Shown piece by piece: positions 22,524 to 35,512 of a stretch of DNA of 64,000 bases. Each line of letters opens with the position of its first letter. The first letter of the stretch is position 1. The notes below the pieces were generated by a model. The model searched no databases. It saw nothing but the letters and a program-made list of their open reading frames with translations, and was not told where the DNA came from. The stretch is from Siderastrea siderea (lineage: Eukaryota; Cnidaria; Anthozoa; Scleractinia; Rhizangiidae), in NCBI GenBank assembly GCA_964030785.1, contig OZ034969.1:69208162-69272161 (forward strand), read 5' to 3'. Both the position numbers and the translations under genes were made by a program.

Positions 22524-24339
22524 TTAATTATCTCAAGAGGTGTAAGTAAAATTATCTGTGTTAACATGGCCAGGTTTAGAAAAAAATCCTCCGAAAGAGT
22601 AGTAGGTTTTGATTTAAGGTTGGATTTGTCAAATGAGCCTCGGTATCCATGAAAACTCTCTTTGAGTGGTCGTTTAGTTTCACCTATGTATTGTCAGTAC
22701 GATGTAAATTAGATTTTTACTGCATGTTTTAAGTTACGCGTAACGAGATTGAACGAGTTTGGAAACGAAAAGCGTATTGTTGAAGGCGGCTGTTAATTAT
22801 AGTAGCACTATCCTGTCCGCAGCGGAAAGAGCCAAGTGACAGGTTATTCATACATAAAAGTGTGAAAATTTAAATGGATATAAGGTAGCGAAAGTGAGGA
22901 CCACATTTGTAAGCAACGACTTTGGGATTAAAACATATCCCCGGAACGGGTGGAAGAATTTAGAATATGATTTTAAAACATGTTTATGAATGATTTTAGA
23001 AATGTAGAATGTAAAATGTTTATGTATGATTTTAGAAGTGCTGGGTTGTACGTAATAACAAGTAGAATCTTTGCGTTTTATAGTTTGAAATAATCCGTTT
23101 CGAGAAACATCAGCAGGGCGTAAAAATTTGTTCGTTAACGGAAGCTACCATTGACACGATTGTAGGGTGCCTTAGGAGATGTTTGTAACTTCATTAACTC
23201 ATTAATTAACGATGAATGGAGCTAAACTGAAAGGAATGACTTTTCTAGCACAAAGAGGGTGGCAGGAGGAGGTTGAGGAAGTGTTAACATTTATTTCTTT
23301 GTTTCACTTGGTGTAAAAGACAGTCTTTTTCAATAATGCCGACATTTAAAGATACGGTAACGTCAAGAAAGGAATCAGTGAGAACTAGTAAACTTAATCG
23401 TGGCATCAATAATTATTATTGAGCTAGTTGATAAATATTTTCAGCTGATCGAGATTATGAGAATATCATGATGTCATAGATGCTTCAAAAATGCCAAGGA
23501 AAAGATTTGCAAAAGAAGGGTTATCTTAGTTGTCACGGTTGTACTGCGCCGTAGATCTGTAGCTGTTGTTAAGTTGTTCTTGGTAAGGATCATTATGCGT
23601 ATTTATTCCCTTTTTTTTTAGTAGGAGACGACAGGTACCAAAAACCTTCCTTGTAAGGGATCTAAGTGCATAACAAGTATGACAATGTTCGGTAGTTTGG
23701 TTAGTTTTGGTTAGTTGAGCACTAAAAAAGGTTGTATTTGTTCAAAATGAAGGAAGTTGAATAACAAAATAAATGTGTGAATCACGAAATAAAGGGGTTA
23801 AACATCACTTCAGGTTAAGAAAAAAGGTCTTAAAAATTTAAAATTAATCAACATTTTCCATAATGAAGATCAGCATTACAGTGTGATGATCGAAAAGGTT
23901 TCTGTTTTCAGTGATTTAAAATCTTGAAGGACATTCTTATCTTGCTTTTCAACCATTTTGTTCCGCGAATGACTTTTAATTAATCATCAGTTTGTTAACT
24001 TAAACGTTTCTGTTTTCAGTAATTTTAAATTTTGGAGGACATTTTTGCCTTGCTTTTTAACCACTTTGTTCCGCAAATGACTCTATTAATTAAGTCCAAC
24101 ACTTGCTACACTATTGAGAATATTGATGATGATGATCCCGTTTAATAAATAAATGAATAAATAAAGAAAATTCTACTGCAGACAGCTTTTGTGTATCACC
24201 CGCGTCAATGAGGATTATGTACGCCAACTGTTTTCAGAATTAAATGGAAAGAAAATGTCCGAGGGTATCCCTAATAACCTAATAAAGATTGCAAGTGATG
24301 AGATCCAGGCAATATCTCAGTTTACCCTACAAAAGCATG

Positions 24340-24606
24340 TTAAGGATTGATCAGGCTGGTAATTTGACATATTTTTTTTTGAAAGAGAAACATTTGTTCA
24401 ATCTTCCTGAAACTTGGCAAGTAGTTTAGTATCGTTATTATATAGCATTGGGGGTCGCCTTCGTTTAATTCTTCTTCCAACTTCCCATCACTGGAATCGA
24501 TCGTCTCTCGCTCGGCAGCTGTTTCAACTGGTTCTTCTGATACAGCACTCTGCACCAGAATGCCAAGCGAGCAGCTCACCAGTGCTATCAGAACAAGCGC
24601 CTTCAT
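24340..24606 (-). CDS. Short secreted acidic/basic peptide precursor (unit C)
   Basis: 88 residues. A hydrophobic signal peptide (MKALVLIALVSCSLGILVQS) is followed by an acidic segment ([20 protein letters not shown], then LEEELNEGD) and a basic, hydrophobic tail (NYLPSFRKIEQMF, FQKKICQ). The signal peptide and SEEPVE motif match exon 1 of the repeat genes in B and B', so they are paralogues. The ATG at 24606 was chosen because the upstream in-frame ATG is not conserved in A or A'. The amino acid sequence is identical to the C' copy. Function unknown. It could be an antimicrobial or signalling peptide precursor, or a remnant of exon 1 read into a former intron. Confidence 0.6.
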   Translation of the reverse strand: MKALVLIALVSCSLGILVQSAVSEEPVETAAERETIDSSDGKLEEELNEGDPQCYIITILNYLPSFRKIEQMFLFQKKICQITSLINP

Positions 24607-24693
24607 GATTGTATCTACGCTGGCTCTCATACTGAACAGCAGAACAGAGAGTCTATTCTGAGAGTTTTTCTTTTCTTTTCTATAATAATAAAA

Positions 24694-24706
24694 CCTTTAT
24701 TTTATC
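24694..24706 (-). promoter_or_regulatory. TATA-like box for the unit C peptide gene
   Basis: GATAAAATAAAGG on the minus strand about 90 bases before the ATG, similar in spacing to the element upstream of the repeat genes. Present in A, A', C and C'. Confidence 0.4.
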
Positions 24707-24794
24707 ACGGTAAAAATTACATTCAGCTGGGCTGCTTTTTAAGTGGCCGTGAGTAAAAATACAAAATACAAAATGCAAAATGCAAACGTGATAT

Positions 24795-25546
24795 TTAACA
24801 ATTATCCTGCGAAATCGCGCGGAATATCACCTGATACTTAGCCGACGAGGCCGTAGGCCGAGTTGGCTAAATCAGGGGATATTCCGCAAGATTGAGCAGG
24901 ATAATTGTTTTATTATTCAACAAATTCCCATCGCCTACCATTTTCAGAACGAGAAAAACTACGGCTCTATGATAAAAACGCTAAAAGCTAGCAACACATA
25001 AGCTTAATAAAAATCAAAACAGAACTTCAAGAAATCGAAGTTTACTACCGTTCACTTAAAAATACTTATTTACAAACTCATGTTTGGAAATGACAAGACA
25101 AAGGAAAAACAATATTCTACCTTACCGAGAATAAGTCCTCTTCCTGTGAATTAAAATCTTTTCAGCTTTAGTCTTTACAACTTTCCGTGAGCAAGTGTGC
25201 AGCCTGCTTCGTTCGCAATAGCATTTTCTTGGTTGAATTCTCACTATGAAAATTCCAAGTCAACCTGTGGATATCTTTGTGAGCTGAAGCAAATACTTAG
25301 TGACTTTTTGAGAGCATTTAATCGTGGAAAGTTTCTTCCAGAGAGTTAAAATCTACGGAGAACACTGCTAAAACTGCCTCGCTTTTCAAAATGGCGGCCA
25401 AACAAGCGATAAGAGAAAATTGGCAGTGCACTTCCAAATATGGTCATTTACGTATATCGCAGGATATCTGTCATGCAGGATGACAGATATTGAGGGCTTC
25501 CTTACCATATATGGGCATAGTGACAGTTTGTTGAATAATAACAACG
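24795..25546. mobile_element. Insertion specific to unit C
   Basis: C' reads GTGATATCAACGG where C holds about 750 extra bases. At its left is a fold-back (24798-24908) with ACAATTATCCTGC arms. The motif TTATTCAACAAA near 24912 recurs inverted near 25533 as TTTGTTGAATAA. Two nested elements are likely. There is no convincing gene; a 68-codon frame at 25420 looks random. Confidence 0.6.
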
Positions 25547-27276
25547 GTTATGTTGCTAGCTTATTGTACGAAGTCCAATGTCCAAGTGGGAGTTGGAGAG
25601 CGTCCTTCATGCAAGGCCTATTTTAATTCACCTGCAAAATCTAATATACTAGGGAGATATTGCTCTGCTATACTTTTGAACCACTTTGACTGAGTTCCAT
25701 CTTAGAAATGCTTAACAAACTCACTCTACGGTGAAAATAAACACCAAATACTGAACAAAAGTTATGTATAGCCTGTTCCGGGATTCTCGTAAATGGTCAG
25801 AAAATGGTCAGAGCGATCAAGGATAACGTCAAAAAGTTCTTACATTGTTAGGTTCAGAAATGAAAGCATTCAAAGTGGATGGTAGATGACTTTAATTTTA
25901 AAGCGTTTTATAATGCTACTTTCATGTTGCATTCTTGTTGCTTATTAAATCGACACTCCGTGACATAACTAATCAAAATAAGCATTTTTAGCATCGCTCT
26001 TATTTTGACGAGACACTTGTAACTTATTTAATGCTGTGGCATTGAGATCACGTGGGTGGCTGGTTTCATAACAAATAAAAGAAAGTGGTTATGGTGGTTA
26101 TTAGCGTGGATCGAGAATTGTCATCTTCCTCCAAGAAGCACTCCAAAAATTTAGAGGCATTTTTTGAGAATCTACATAACTCATGGAAAAATTGAACTAT
26201 ATTTCTATCCTTTTGGCAACTGGTTTTTAGCCTCAACCCTCAACAGTTCCATGAGTTCAAAGACAACTGGGGACATAATGAACCCCCAGATAAATGTTCT
26301 TGTAGTCTGCTCTATGTATGCTTGACGTTAATTTTGATAAGGAGCGCTTACATATATTCGGACCCTGAAATCGATCTAAACTGCGATTTTGTTGAACTTC
26401 ATGTACACTTCTTTCAATATCTTGCACCTAAGTTTTTTTTCGATCGACAACTAATGACTTGCCTAGTGTTATCGTATAATCCTAATTTTTTTGCTAGTGA
26501 TCAACGAAAAGACAAAAGGTAAAGCGTGCCAAAGATCATTTTCCCAAACCCATCAGAATCAGCGCAATATCAGTACAGTACTTGACTGAACAGTATCAAT
26601 CAAAACACCCATTTTTAACTGTATGGCACCTTGGAAAACTGAAAATAATGTCCTTTCGAAGATATTTGCTTGCTTGCAGCTTCTCTCACGAACTGAGAGT
26701 GTATGACGATGAAAAGAAACAGTTCATGCTTTAAAAACTTGAAGGGAAGATAATGGTGGACCTGGAAATAGGAAGAACCTTTTTCACTTCCAAGGATGCC
26801 CCCCTCCCCATCCCCCTAAAAAAAGACTAACAAAATTTATTCAGTGTAAAAATAAATGGAGTACAAACAGTGCGATCGTAAATTACGGCTCAAGAGCATT
26901 TTTTTAAATGGTCACACAGACATGAAAGGGTAGAACCACATGACTATATCGAGGAAAGCTTTGCCTGTGGAAGTGAAAGGATTGAACATAAGTTCTTTGC
27001 CCTTTATTGTGCATACCTGTACTTTGTGTTTGAAAAATTTTTGGTAGATCTGAACTGAAACTTATCAATGTCAGAAAAATGAACAGATTGACGTCAATGT
27101 GCAGAGTTTTTTCATGAAAATATTACTGCGAGAAAATGACCGTGAAAAGTCTCAAAATAGGTCAAACTTCTAAAAGCAATGATATATAGATTTAGCCCAG
27201 CCTAAAAGCGGAGCTCCACATCTTTTTGTTGGTACTCATTGATTTCTGAAAATACTCTCATTGAAGTCGTTAAAAA

Positions 27277-27408
27277 ATAAAATAAGATAAAATAAAATAA
27301 AATAAAATGAAATAAAATAAAACATTTTCCTCTCTGAGAATCGAACCCCGTACCTTCGCGAAGGAGCTACATGCGATATGTCCGTTGGGCTGAGCTTACA
27401 CGTCGACC
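27277..27408 (-). pseudogene. tRNA-like sequence with TTTTA tail, unit C
   Basis: A-box and B-box remnants as in unit A (tRNA-like part 27328-27408). The A box reads GTAAGCTCAGCCCAACGG and the pentamer tail is short. Confidence 0.5.
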
Positions 27409-27579
27409 AAAGTCCACGTTAATTTTAATACTTATACGAATGTTTATTCAGCGCAGCTCGATCAAGATAAACCCTCGGGTGTTTTTCCTGAGAAAATGTG
27501 TTCGGACCGCCGAAAAAAACTATGGTTGTGGACAGAAAAAAAAAGAAGGCACTGGCTCTCCGATATTTGGCGTCGGGAC

Positions 27580-27760
27580 AAGAGTTCAAAACTGATGGTT
27601 GAATACGCTGATGATCTCACTGTGTTTATGTCTAATATCTAACGTGCGCAACTTATTTTCCAACTGTTTGATCAATTCAGGTCTTGCTCTGGCCTGAAGG
27701 TTATTTACATTAAAACCGAAGCCATGTGCGCAGCGACACCTCTGGGGATAGTTTTTACCG
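27580..27760 (+). pseudogene. Reverse transcriptase fragment, unit C
   Basis: Same Y-A-D-D fragment as in unit A, but interrupted by TCTAATATCTAACGTGC (stop codon) and a shifted upstream frame. Confidence 0.65.
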
Positions 27761-27954
27761 TAATGTAAATGACCAATTACAAATTAACTCTCTTTCTCAC
27801 AAATGTCAATCAAATAAAACTACAACAGTCAAGTCTGATCCTAAGATAAAAATAAACATCAAATAATAAAAGATATGCAACCTGATCACTGATAGTGATT
27901 CATCTGAAATATTTAGAAAATTGAAGTTGCTTCTTAATGTGAGTTTTTGCGTGC

Positions 27955-27981
27955 ATGTGTGTGTGTGTGTGTGTGTGTGTG

Positions 27982-28037
<56 letters not shown>
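27955..28037. repeat. GT dinucleotide tract, unit C
   Basis: Longest GT tract in the window, with one GCCTGT interruption. It yields false Val/Cys and Thr/His open frames. Confidence 0.95.
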
Positions 28038-28038
<1 letters not shown>

Positions 28039-29996
28039 CGACTGACTGGGAATGTCTCCGTGATGACCGTCATGACGGGAAACAGGAAATGATAACTTTC
28101 TTTGGCGTCAACCCAGAGCATGCAACACCTAAAAATGCCTTGAAACTGCTTTGTTAAGGGCCCCTTCTTGAATGGAATTTTAGGCCGGCAATATAATTAT
28201 TGTGATTATATTGCGCTGTTCACCAATTCGGGTCGGGAATTGCCATCGTCTCTTATCAGGTGCTAGATACGTATATGGAGATTTGCATGTTTTAAGAATT
28301 TACACACCTTACGAAAAGTTTGCATAGTTTGGCTATTTTTTCTGTAGGATTACGGCCCCGTCTACACGTATCCCTTTTCAACCGTCTCTCTTTTTTAAGA
28401 TTCAATTTATTACGGTTTGGTCTCCCACGTATACGATCGAAAAAAGTTGAAAACGCTCCAAAAACAAAGTTGTGTAAAAGCCATGTCTAAAGTGGGAAGA
28501 GAAAGATGACAAAATCGAACAGTGAAAGTGAAGATTTCCCTTATACGGTTTTGTTTTGCCTTCCGTCCATGGGTCGTATTAAAGGGAATAAGATGTTCAA
28601 AAACCGGATCGTTTTCAATCGTTTACGCACGGACGCTGTAAACTTGTTCCGAAAAATAACATTTTAAATGAAATCGAATAAAGGGAATACTTGTGCACTG
28701 GGCCTGTCCCTTCAAAACTCTTAGTTCGAAATGACTCGGGTTTTCATGGCTGAAAAGGCAACTAACGTTTGATTAACGGCTTGCTAAATGCTCCCTAAGG
28801 GTTTGAATATATTGCTAAAAAAAAAAAAACCGGCACACTTTCAGTAGCCATTGCCTTCCACTGAATGCGGTGAAGCTAACAGCTCAGAATCTATCATTTC
28901 GCCTCTGCTTTATTTTGAGTATCAAATGAAATTATTAATTTCAACTATCAATATCGGAAGGTACGATATCAAGTAAAATATCAAAGTTGCTACTGCTTTT
29001 ATCTGTACTGCGTAAAACGCCTTGAAACATTAACTGAGGGGAGAATGATGCTTTCTTTTACAATCAACTTTAGGGTTAGAAGCATTTTTTCACTGGATGA
29101 TTCGCCATTTTTACGAGACACAAGCGCAAAACTTGAAATTGTTGACGCAAAGTTTTGCAGTTGTAATCTGTTTTCATCCTGGCCACCTGTGGTCAAAGCC
29201 ACGTATTGATAGTTTTACAGCACAAGCGGTCAAAAAACTGGACCATTATGTTAAGGTTTTCATCGAAGCAAATAAGACTTTTGGCTTTACAAATCTTTGC
29301 TAAAAATAGCTGTTATAGTTCCCTCAAACCAAAGAAATCTCTTTATTATGTATTTTGGTTCAATGTTTGTTTTCCATTTCCCCATCAAAAAATAAAAGAA
29401 CATTGTTTTAAATAATGAAACTTTAAAATTGATATCCAATTTAACTTCGCTTAAACTTTCTTAATTATTCTCTGTCCGTTTTGGTCTTTGTATTATTTAG
29501 TCCTATCAATAGTTATAAGAAGCCTAATAAAAACTGTTTCAAAGCTGTATCAATTCTCTTTCATCTTCCTTTCAAGATGTCTCAGGTTCTGAAACAAACT
29601 GATTTCCAATATCGGCCATTGCGAGTTTGTATGTTATTTCCTCTTGATCTTGGCATCTTGGCTAGGGATATTTCTCGAGATATATCTTAGGGCTTCTATT
29701 TTTGTGAAAACCAATTTTAGGAATAAACTGAGTTTTCTCGGAAATTTCCGCTCGCAAATATTTCCCGCTCAAAACCAGACATCATGAAGAATCGATTCTG
29801 GTTAGTCCCACCATGTTCAGCTTTATTTTGTTGATTATCCTGATTTAAATCAGCTATAAGTGCTGCATGGTAACTAAGTTATTTTACAGTGTTGTTGTAA
29901 AAATACCTCTATGGTGCTTAGTCTCCCTAAAGACCAGCAGCCTAAACATTTTCGCTTTTTTTCCACTAATCTTTTCCAAATAACGCAAGTTGATAG

Positions 29997-30108
29997 TAGC
30001 CTGCGCGCAGACGTCTGCTATTTTCTTTGCTCCACGCGGAAAAGGCAGATGTGCCTTTTCCGCGTGAAGCAAAGGAAATAGCTATAGGAGACCTCTGCCC
30101 GCAGGCTA
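29997..30108. mobile_element. Fold-back MITE, unit A' copy
   Basis: Identical in plan and almost in sequence to 3087-3198. Confidence 0.75.
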
Positions 30109-32124
30109 GGTGATCGAGAATAACGTAAACTTACAGCTGGACCAATGTATGATTTTTGAGAATGTTGTAAAAGGCCAAATTTGCCCTGTACAGGTAAAGA
30201 TACTAGACCACGATTGAAACATTTATGTAAGGAGAATGTTGCAATACAGAAAAGAAACAGTGGGAATGACGTACAATATTACAACATGAAGAACAAAAAT
30301 AAATATGTATATTAAAATAGTAAAAATGAGGATTACATTTCATCACGTTTGTTCATACCAGGAGGTTCTAAGGGTTGGCTTTATCTATAGGATATGACTC
30401 CCTGGTTTTACGTAATGCACACTACCACGGTGAAGATTTAATTATTTCAAGATGTGTAAGTAGTATTATCTGATAACGTGGCCAGGTTTAGAAAAAAATC
30501 CACTGAAGCAGTAGTATGTTTTGATTTAAGGTTGGGTTTGTCAAATGAGCCTCGGTATTCGTGGAAACTGTCTTTGAGTGGTCGTTTAGTTTCACCTATG
30601 TATTGTCAGTACCATGAAAATTAGATTTTTAGTGCATGTTAGAAGTTATGTGTGACGTGATTGAACAAGTTTGTCCAGTGGAAAAGAAAGCGTATTGTTG
30701 AAGGCGGCTGTTAATTATAGTAGCACTATCCTGTCCGCAGCGGAAAGAGCCAAGTGACGGGCTATTCAGGCATTGAAAGTGTCGTGAAATAGTTACGAGC
30801 TAAATGGATATATTAGGTAGCAAAGGTGAGGACCACATTTGTGGGATAAAAACATATCCTCGCAACGAGTGGAAGAATTTAGAATGTTAAAATGTTTATG
30901 TATGATTTTAGAAACGTAAAGAAGTGCTGGGTTGTACGTACTAAGAAGTAGAATCTTTGCGTTTTATATTTTGAAATATTCCGTTTCGAGAAACATTAGC
31001 AGGGCGTAAAAATTCGTTCGTTAACGGAAGCTACGATTGACACGATTGTAGAGTGGCTTGAGGAGATGTTTTTAACTTAATTATTAACTCATTAATTAAC
31101 GAAGACTGGAGCTAAACTGAAAGGAATCATGACTTTTGTAGCACAAAGAGGGTGGCAGGAAGAGTTTGAGGAAGTGTCACTTTTTATCTGTTTGTTTAAC
31201 TTTGTATAAAAGACAGTCTGTTTCAATAATGCCGTAATATAAAGATACGGTAACGTCGAGAAAGGAAAACTGTGAGCACCGTGATTGAGAACTGGTAAAC
31301 TTAATCGTGGCATGAATAATTATTATTGAGCTAGCTGATAAATATTTTCAGCTGATCGAGATTATGAGAATATCATGATATCATAGATGCTTCAAAAATG
31401 CCACGGAAAAGATTAGCAAAAGAAGGGTAATCTTAGTTGTCACGGTTGTACAGTGTGCTGTGCATCTGTAGCTATTGTTTAGTTGTTCTTGGTAAGCATT
31501 ATGCGTATTTATTCCCATTTTTTTTAGTAGGAGACGACAGACACCAAAAACGTCCTTCAGTGCAAAGTTGGGTAATGTTGGGTAGCTTTCAAAGTTAAGA
31601 AACGTTCGTTGAGCATTAATAAAGATTTTATGTGTTAAAAAGGAAGGAAGTTGAATAACAAAATAAATGTGTGAATCATGAAATAAGGGGGTTAAACATC
31701 ACTTCAGGGAGAAAATATTCTTAAAAAATTAAAACTTCTGAACATTTTCGATAATCAAGATCATCATCACATTGTGATGATCGAAAACGTTTCTGTTATG
31801 AGTAATTTCAAATCTGGGAAGACATTTTTACCTTGGTTTTTAACCATTTTGTTTCGCAAATGTCTATTAATTAATCATCAGTTTGTTAAGTTTAAGTCCA
31901 AGATTTGCTACTCTATTAAGAATATTGACGACGATGATCCCATTAAATAAAAAAATCTCCTGCAGACAGCTTTTGTGTATCACTCGTCAGTGAGGATTGA
32001 TATGTATGCCAATGTTTTTCAGAATTGAATTGAAAGAAAATGTTAGATGGTATCCCTAATAAACTAATAGAGATCGCTTGTGATTGGATCCCGGCAATAT
32101 CTCAGTTTACCCTACAAAAGCATG

Positions 32125-32391
32125 TCAAGGCTTGATCAGGCTGGTAATTTGACATATTTTTATTTGAAGGAGAAACATTTGTCCAATCTTCCTGAAACTT
32201 GGCAAGTAGTTTGGTATCGTTAGTATATAGTAATGGGCGTCGCCTTCGTTCAATTCTTCTTCCAACTCCCCATCACTGGAATAGATCGTCTCTCGCTTGG
32301 CAGCTGATTCAACTGGTTCTTCTGATACAGTACTCTGCACCAGAATGCCAAGCGAGCAGCTCACCAGTGCTATCAGAACAAGCGTCTTCAT
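32125..32391 (-). CDS. Short secreted acidic/basic peptide precursor (unit A')
   Basis: 88 codons from the conserved ATG: signal peptide MKTLVLIALVSCSLGILVQS, acidic segment with SEEPVESAAKRE and LEEELNEGD, then a basic tail (NYLPSFRKIGQ, LQIKICQITSLIKP). Against the C copy I count by hand 15 amino-acid-changing and 1 silent difference. That excess is compatible with diversifying selection or with no constraint. It is the intact sister of the frameshifted copy in A. No Lys-Arg processing site clearly separates acidic and basic parts. Confidence 0.6.
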   Translation of the reverse strand: MKTLVLIALVSCSLGILVQSTVSEEPVESAAKRETIYSSDGELEEELNEGDAHYYILTIPNYLPSFRKIGQMFLLQIKICQITSLIKP

Positions 32392-34326
32392 GACTGTATC
32401 TACGCTGGCTCTCAAACTGAACAGCAGAACAGATCGTCTATTCTGAGAGTTTTCCTTTTTTTTCTATAATAATTAAACCTTTATTTTATCACGGTAAAAA
32501 CTACATTCAGCTGGGCTGCTTTTCAAGTAGCCGTGAGTAAAAATACAAAATACAAAATGCAAAATACAAACGTGATATCAACGGCTTTGTTGCTGGCTCA
32601 TTGTACGAAGTCCAATGTCCAAGTGGGAGTTGAAGAGCGTCCTTCATACAGGGCCTATTTCAATTCACCTATAAAATCTAATATACCAAGGAGATATTGC
32701 TCTGCTATACTTTTGAACCACTTTGACTGAGTTCCATCCTAGAAATGCTTAACAAACTCACCCTACGCTGAAAATAAACACCAAATAATGAACAAAAGTT
32801 ATGTATAGCCTGCTCTAGGATTCTCGTAAATGGACAGCAAATAGTCAGAGCGATCAAGGATAACGTCAAAAAGCTCTTAGATTGTTAAGTTCAGAAATGA
32901 AAGCATTAAAAGTGGATGGTAGATGACTTTTATAGGTTTTTATAAATGCTACTTTCAGGTTGCATTCTTGTTGCTTATTAAATCAATCGACACCGTGACA
33001 TAACCATTCAAAATAAGCATTTTTTAGCGTCGCTCTTATTTCGACGAGACACCTGTAACCTATTTAATGTTGTGGCATTGAGATCACGTTGGTGGCTGGT
33101 TTCATAACAAATAAAAGAAAGTGGTTATGGTGGTTACTAGTGTGGATGGAGAATTGTCATCTTCCTCCAAGAAGCACTCTAAAGATTTAGAGGCATTTTT
33201 TTGAGAATCTACACACCTCATAGAAAAATTGAAAATTTCTGTCCTTTTGGCAACTGGTTTGTAGCCTCAACCCTCAACAGTTCCATGAGTTCAAAGACAA
33301 CTGGGGACATAATGAACCACCACATTTGTTGGTGTATGTGTAACTTTGAGAAGATAACTGTTCTTGTAGTCTGCTAGATGTGTGCTTGCAGGACGTTAAT
33401 TTTGATAAAGAGCGCTTACATATATTCGGACCCTGAAATCGATCTAAACTGCGATTTTGTTGAACTTCATGTACGCTTGTTTCAATATCCCGCACCTAAA
33501 GTTTTTTTCGATCATCAACTTATGGCTTGCCTAGTGTTATCGGAGAATCAGTGACCAACGAAAAGACAAAAGGTAAAGCGTGCTAAAGATCATTTTCCCA
33601 AACCCATCAGAATCAGCGCAATATCAGTACAGCACTTGACTGAACAGTATCAATCAAACACCTAATTTTAACTGCATGGCACTTTGGAAAACTGAAAATA
33701 ATGTCCTTTCGAAGATATTTGCTTGCTTGCAGCTTCTCTCACGAATTGAGATTGTATGAGAATGAAAAGAAACAGTTTATGCTTTAAAAACTTGAAGGGA
33801 AGATAATGGTGGACCTGGAAATAGGAAGAATCTTTTTCACTCCCAAGGACGCCCCCCTCCCCATCCCCCTAAAAAAAAAACTCGCAAAATTTATTCAGTG
33901 TAAAAATAAATGGAGCACAAACAGTGCGATCGTAAATTACGGCTCAAGAGCATTTTTTTAAATGGTCACACAGACATGAAAGGGTAGAACCACATGACTA
34001 TATCGAGGAAAGCTTTGCCTGTGGAAGTGAAAGGATTGAACATAAGCTCTTTGTCCTTTACCGTCCATAACTGTACTTTGTGTTTGAAAAATGTTAGGGA
34101 GAACTGAACTAAAACTTATCAATGTCTGAAAAATTAACAGATTGACGTCAATGTGCAGAGTTTTTTCGTGAAAATGTTACTGCGAGAAAACGACCGTGAA
34201 AAGTCTCAAAATAAGTCCAACTTCTAAAAGCACTGATATGTAGATTTAGCCCAGCCTAAAGGCGGAGCTCAACATCTTTTTGTTGGTACTTATTGATGTC
34301 TGAAAATACTCTCATTGAAGTCGGTA

Positions 34327-34456
34327 AAAAATAAAATAAAATAAAATAAAATGAAATAAAATAAAATAAAATAAAATAAAATAAAATAAAATAAAATAAA
34401 ATAAAATAAAATAAAATAAAATAAAATAAAATAAAATAAAATAAAATAAAATAAAA
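34327..34456. repeat. Expanded TAAAA microsatellite, unit A'
   Basis: About 26 pentamers, against about 15 at the matching site in A. All three minus-strand frames stay open through it, which creates spurious Phe/Tyr/Leu/Ile open frames. Confidence 0.95.
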
Positions 34457-34462
34457 CATTTT

Positions 34463-34543
34463 CCTCTCTGCGAATCGAACCCCATACCTTTCGCGTAGGA
34501 GCTACACGCGATATGTCCATTGGGCTGAGCTAACACGTCGACC
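34463..34543 (-). pseudogene. tRNA-like sequence, unit A'
   Basis: Pol III A-box and B-box pair as in unit A, with GGTTCGATTC intact at 34472-34481. Confidence 0.55.
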
Positions 34544-34700
34544 AAAGTCCATGTTAACTTTAATACTTATACGAATGTTTATTCGGCGCAGCTCGATCAA
34601 GATAAACCCTCGGGTGTTTTTCCTGAGAAAATGTGTTCGGACCGCCGAAAAAAACTATGGTCGTGGACAGAAAAAACAGAAGGCACTGGCTCTGCGATAA

Positions 34701-34898
34701 TTGCCGTCGGGACAAGAGTTCAAGATGGTTGAATACGCTGATGATCTCACTGTGTTTATGTCTAATGTCGAACGTGCGCAACTTATTTTCCAACTGCTTG
34801 ATCAATTCAGGTCTTGCTCTGGCCTGAAGGTTATTTACACTAAAACCGAAGCCATGTGCACAGCGACACCTCTGGGGATAGTTTTTACCGTAATGTAA
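34701..34898 (+). pseudogene. Reverse transcriptase fragment, unit A'
   Basis: Translation identical to the unit A fragment, including E-Y-A-D-D-L-T-V-F. Confidence 0.75.
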
Positions 34899-35075
34899 AT
34901 GACCAATTACAAATTAACTCTCTTTCTCACAAATGTCAATGATAAAACTACAACAGTCAAGTCTGATCCTAAGATAAAAATAAACATCAAATAATAAAAG
35001 ATACGCAACCTGATCACTGATAGTGATTCATTTGAAATATTCAGGAAATTGAAGTTGCTTCTAAATGTGAGTTTT

Positions 35076-35112
<37 letters not shown>

Positions 35113-35453
35113 TCATATGTTAAATGCGAGTTAATGCTTCCTGGCTTGAACTTTATCGAGTCGATATGTTTTATTGCAGGCTGGGAAATAGGACTGACTG
35201 TGAATGTCTCATGACCTTCGTGACGGGAAACAGGAAATGATAACTTTTTCAGACGTCAAGCCAAAGCAAACAACACCTGAAACTGCCTTGTTAAGGGCCC
35301 CTACTTGAATGGAATTTTAGGCCGGCAATATTATTATTGTGATTATATTGCGCTGGTCACAAATTCGGGTCAGGAATTGCCATAGTCTCTTATCAGGTGC
35401 TAGATATGTATATGGAGATTTGCATGTTTTGAGAATTTACACACCTATTACCT

Positions 35454-35512
35454 ACATAGCCAAACTGTGCAAACTTTTCGTTAAACGAAAAGTTTGCACA
35501 GTTTGGCTATGT
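35454..35512. repeat. Perfect 29-bp hairpin
   Basis: ACATAGCCAAACTGTGCAAA... is followed after one base by its exact complement. Unit A has only the right arm, so the left arm is a local inverted copy. Confidence 0.9.

Larger units (their letters stand above)
20277..28382. repeat. Tandem repeat unit C
   Basis: Same plan as A, but more diverged from A than A' is. It differs by a TTAA-flanked MITE at 22317-22523 and an insertion of about 750 bp near 24795-25546. It contains the intact short secreted-peptide gene. Remaining stretches (20277-21940, 22528-24339, 25550-27270) show no gene I can support. Confidence 0.88.

Noticed and set aside
27900..28157. Cys/Val and His/Thr repeat frames
   Set aside because: Translation of the GT tract.
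34256..34545. Phe/Tyr/Ile/Leu repeat proteins
   Set aside because: Translation of the TAAAA microsatellite.
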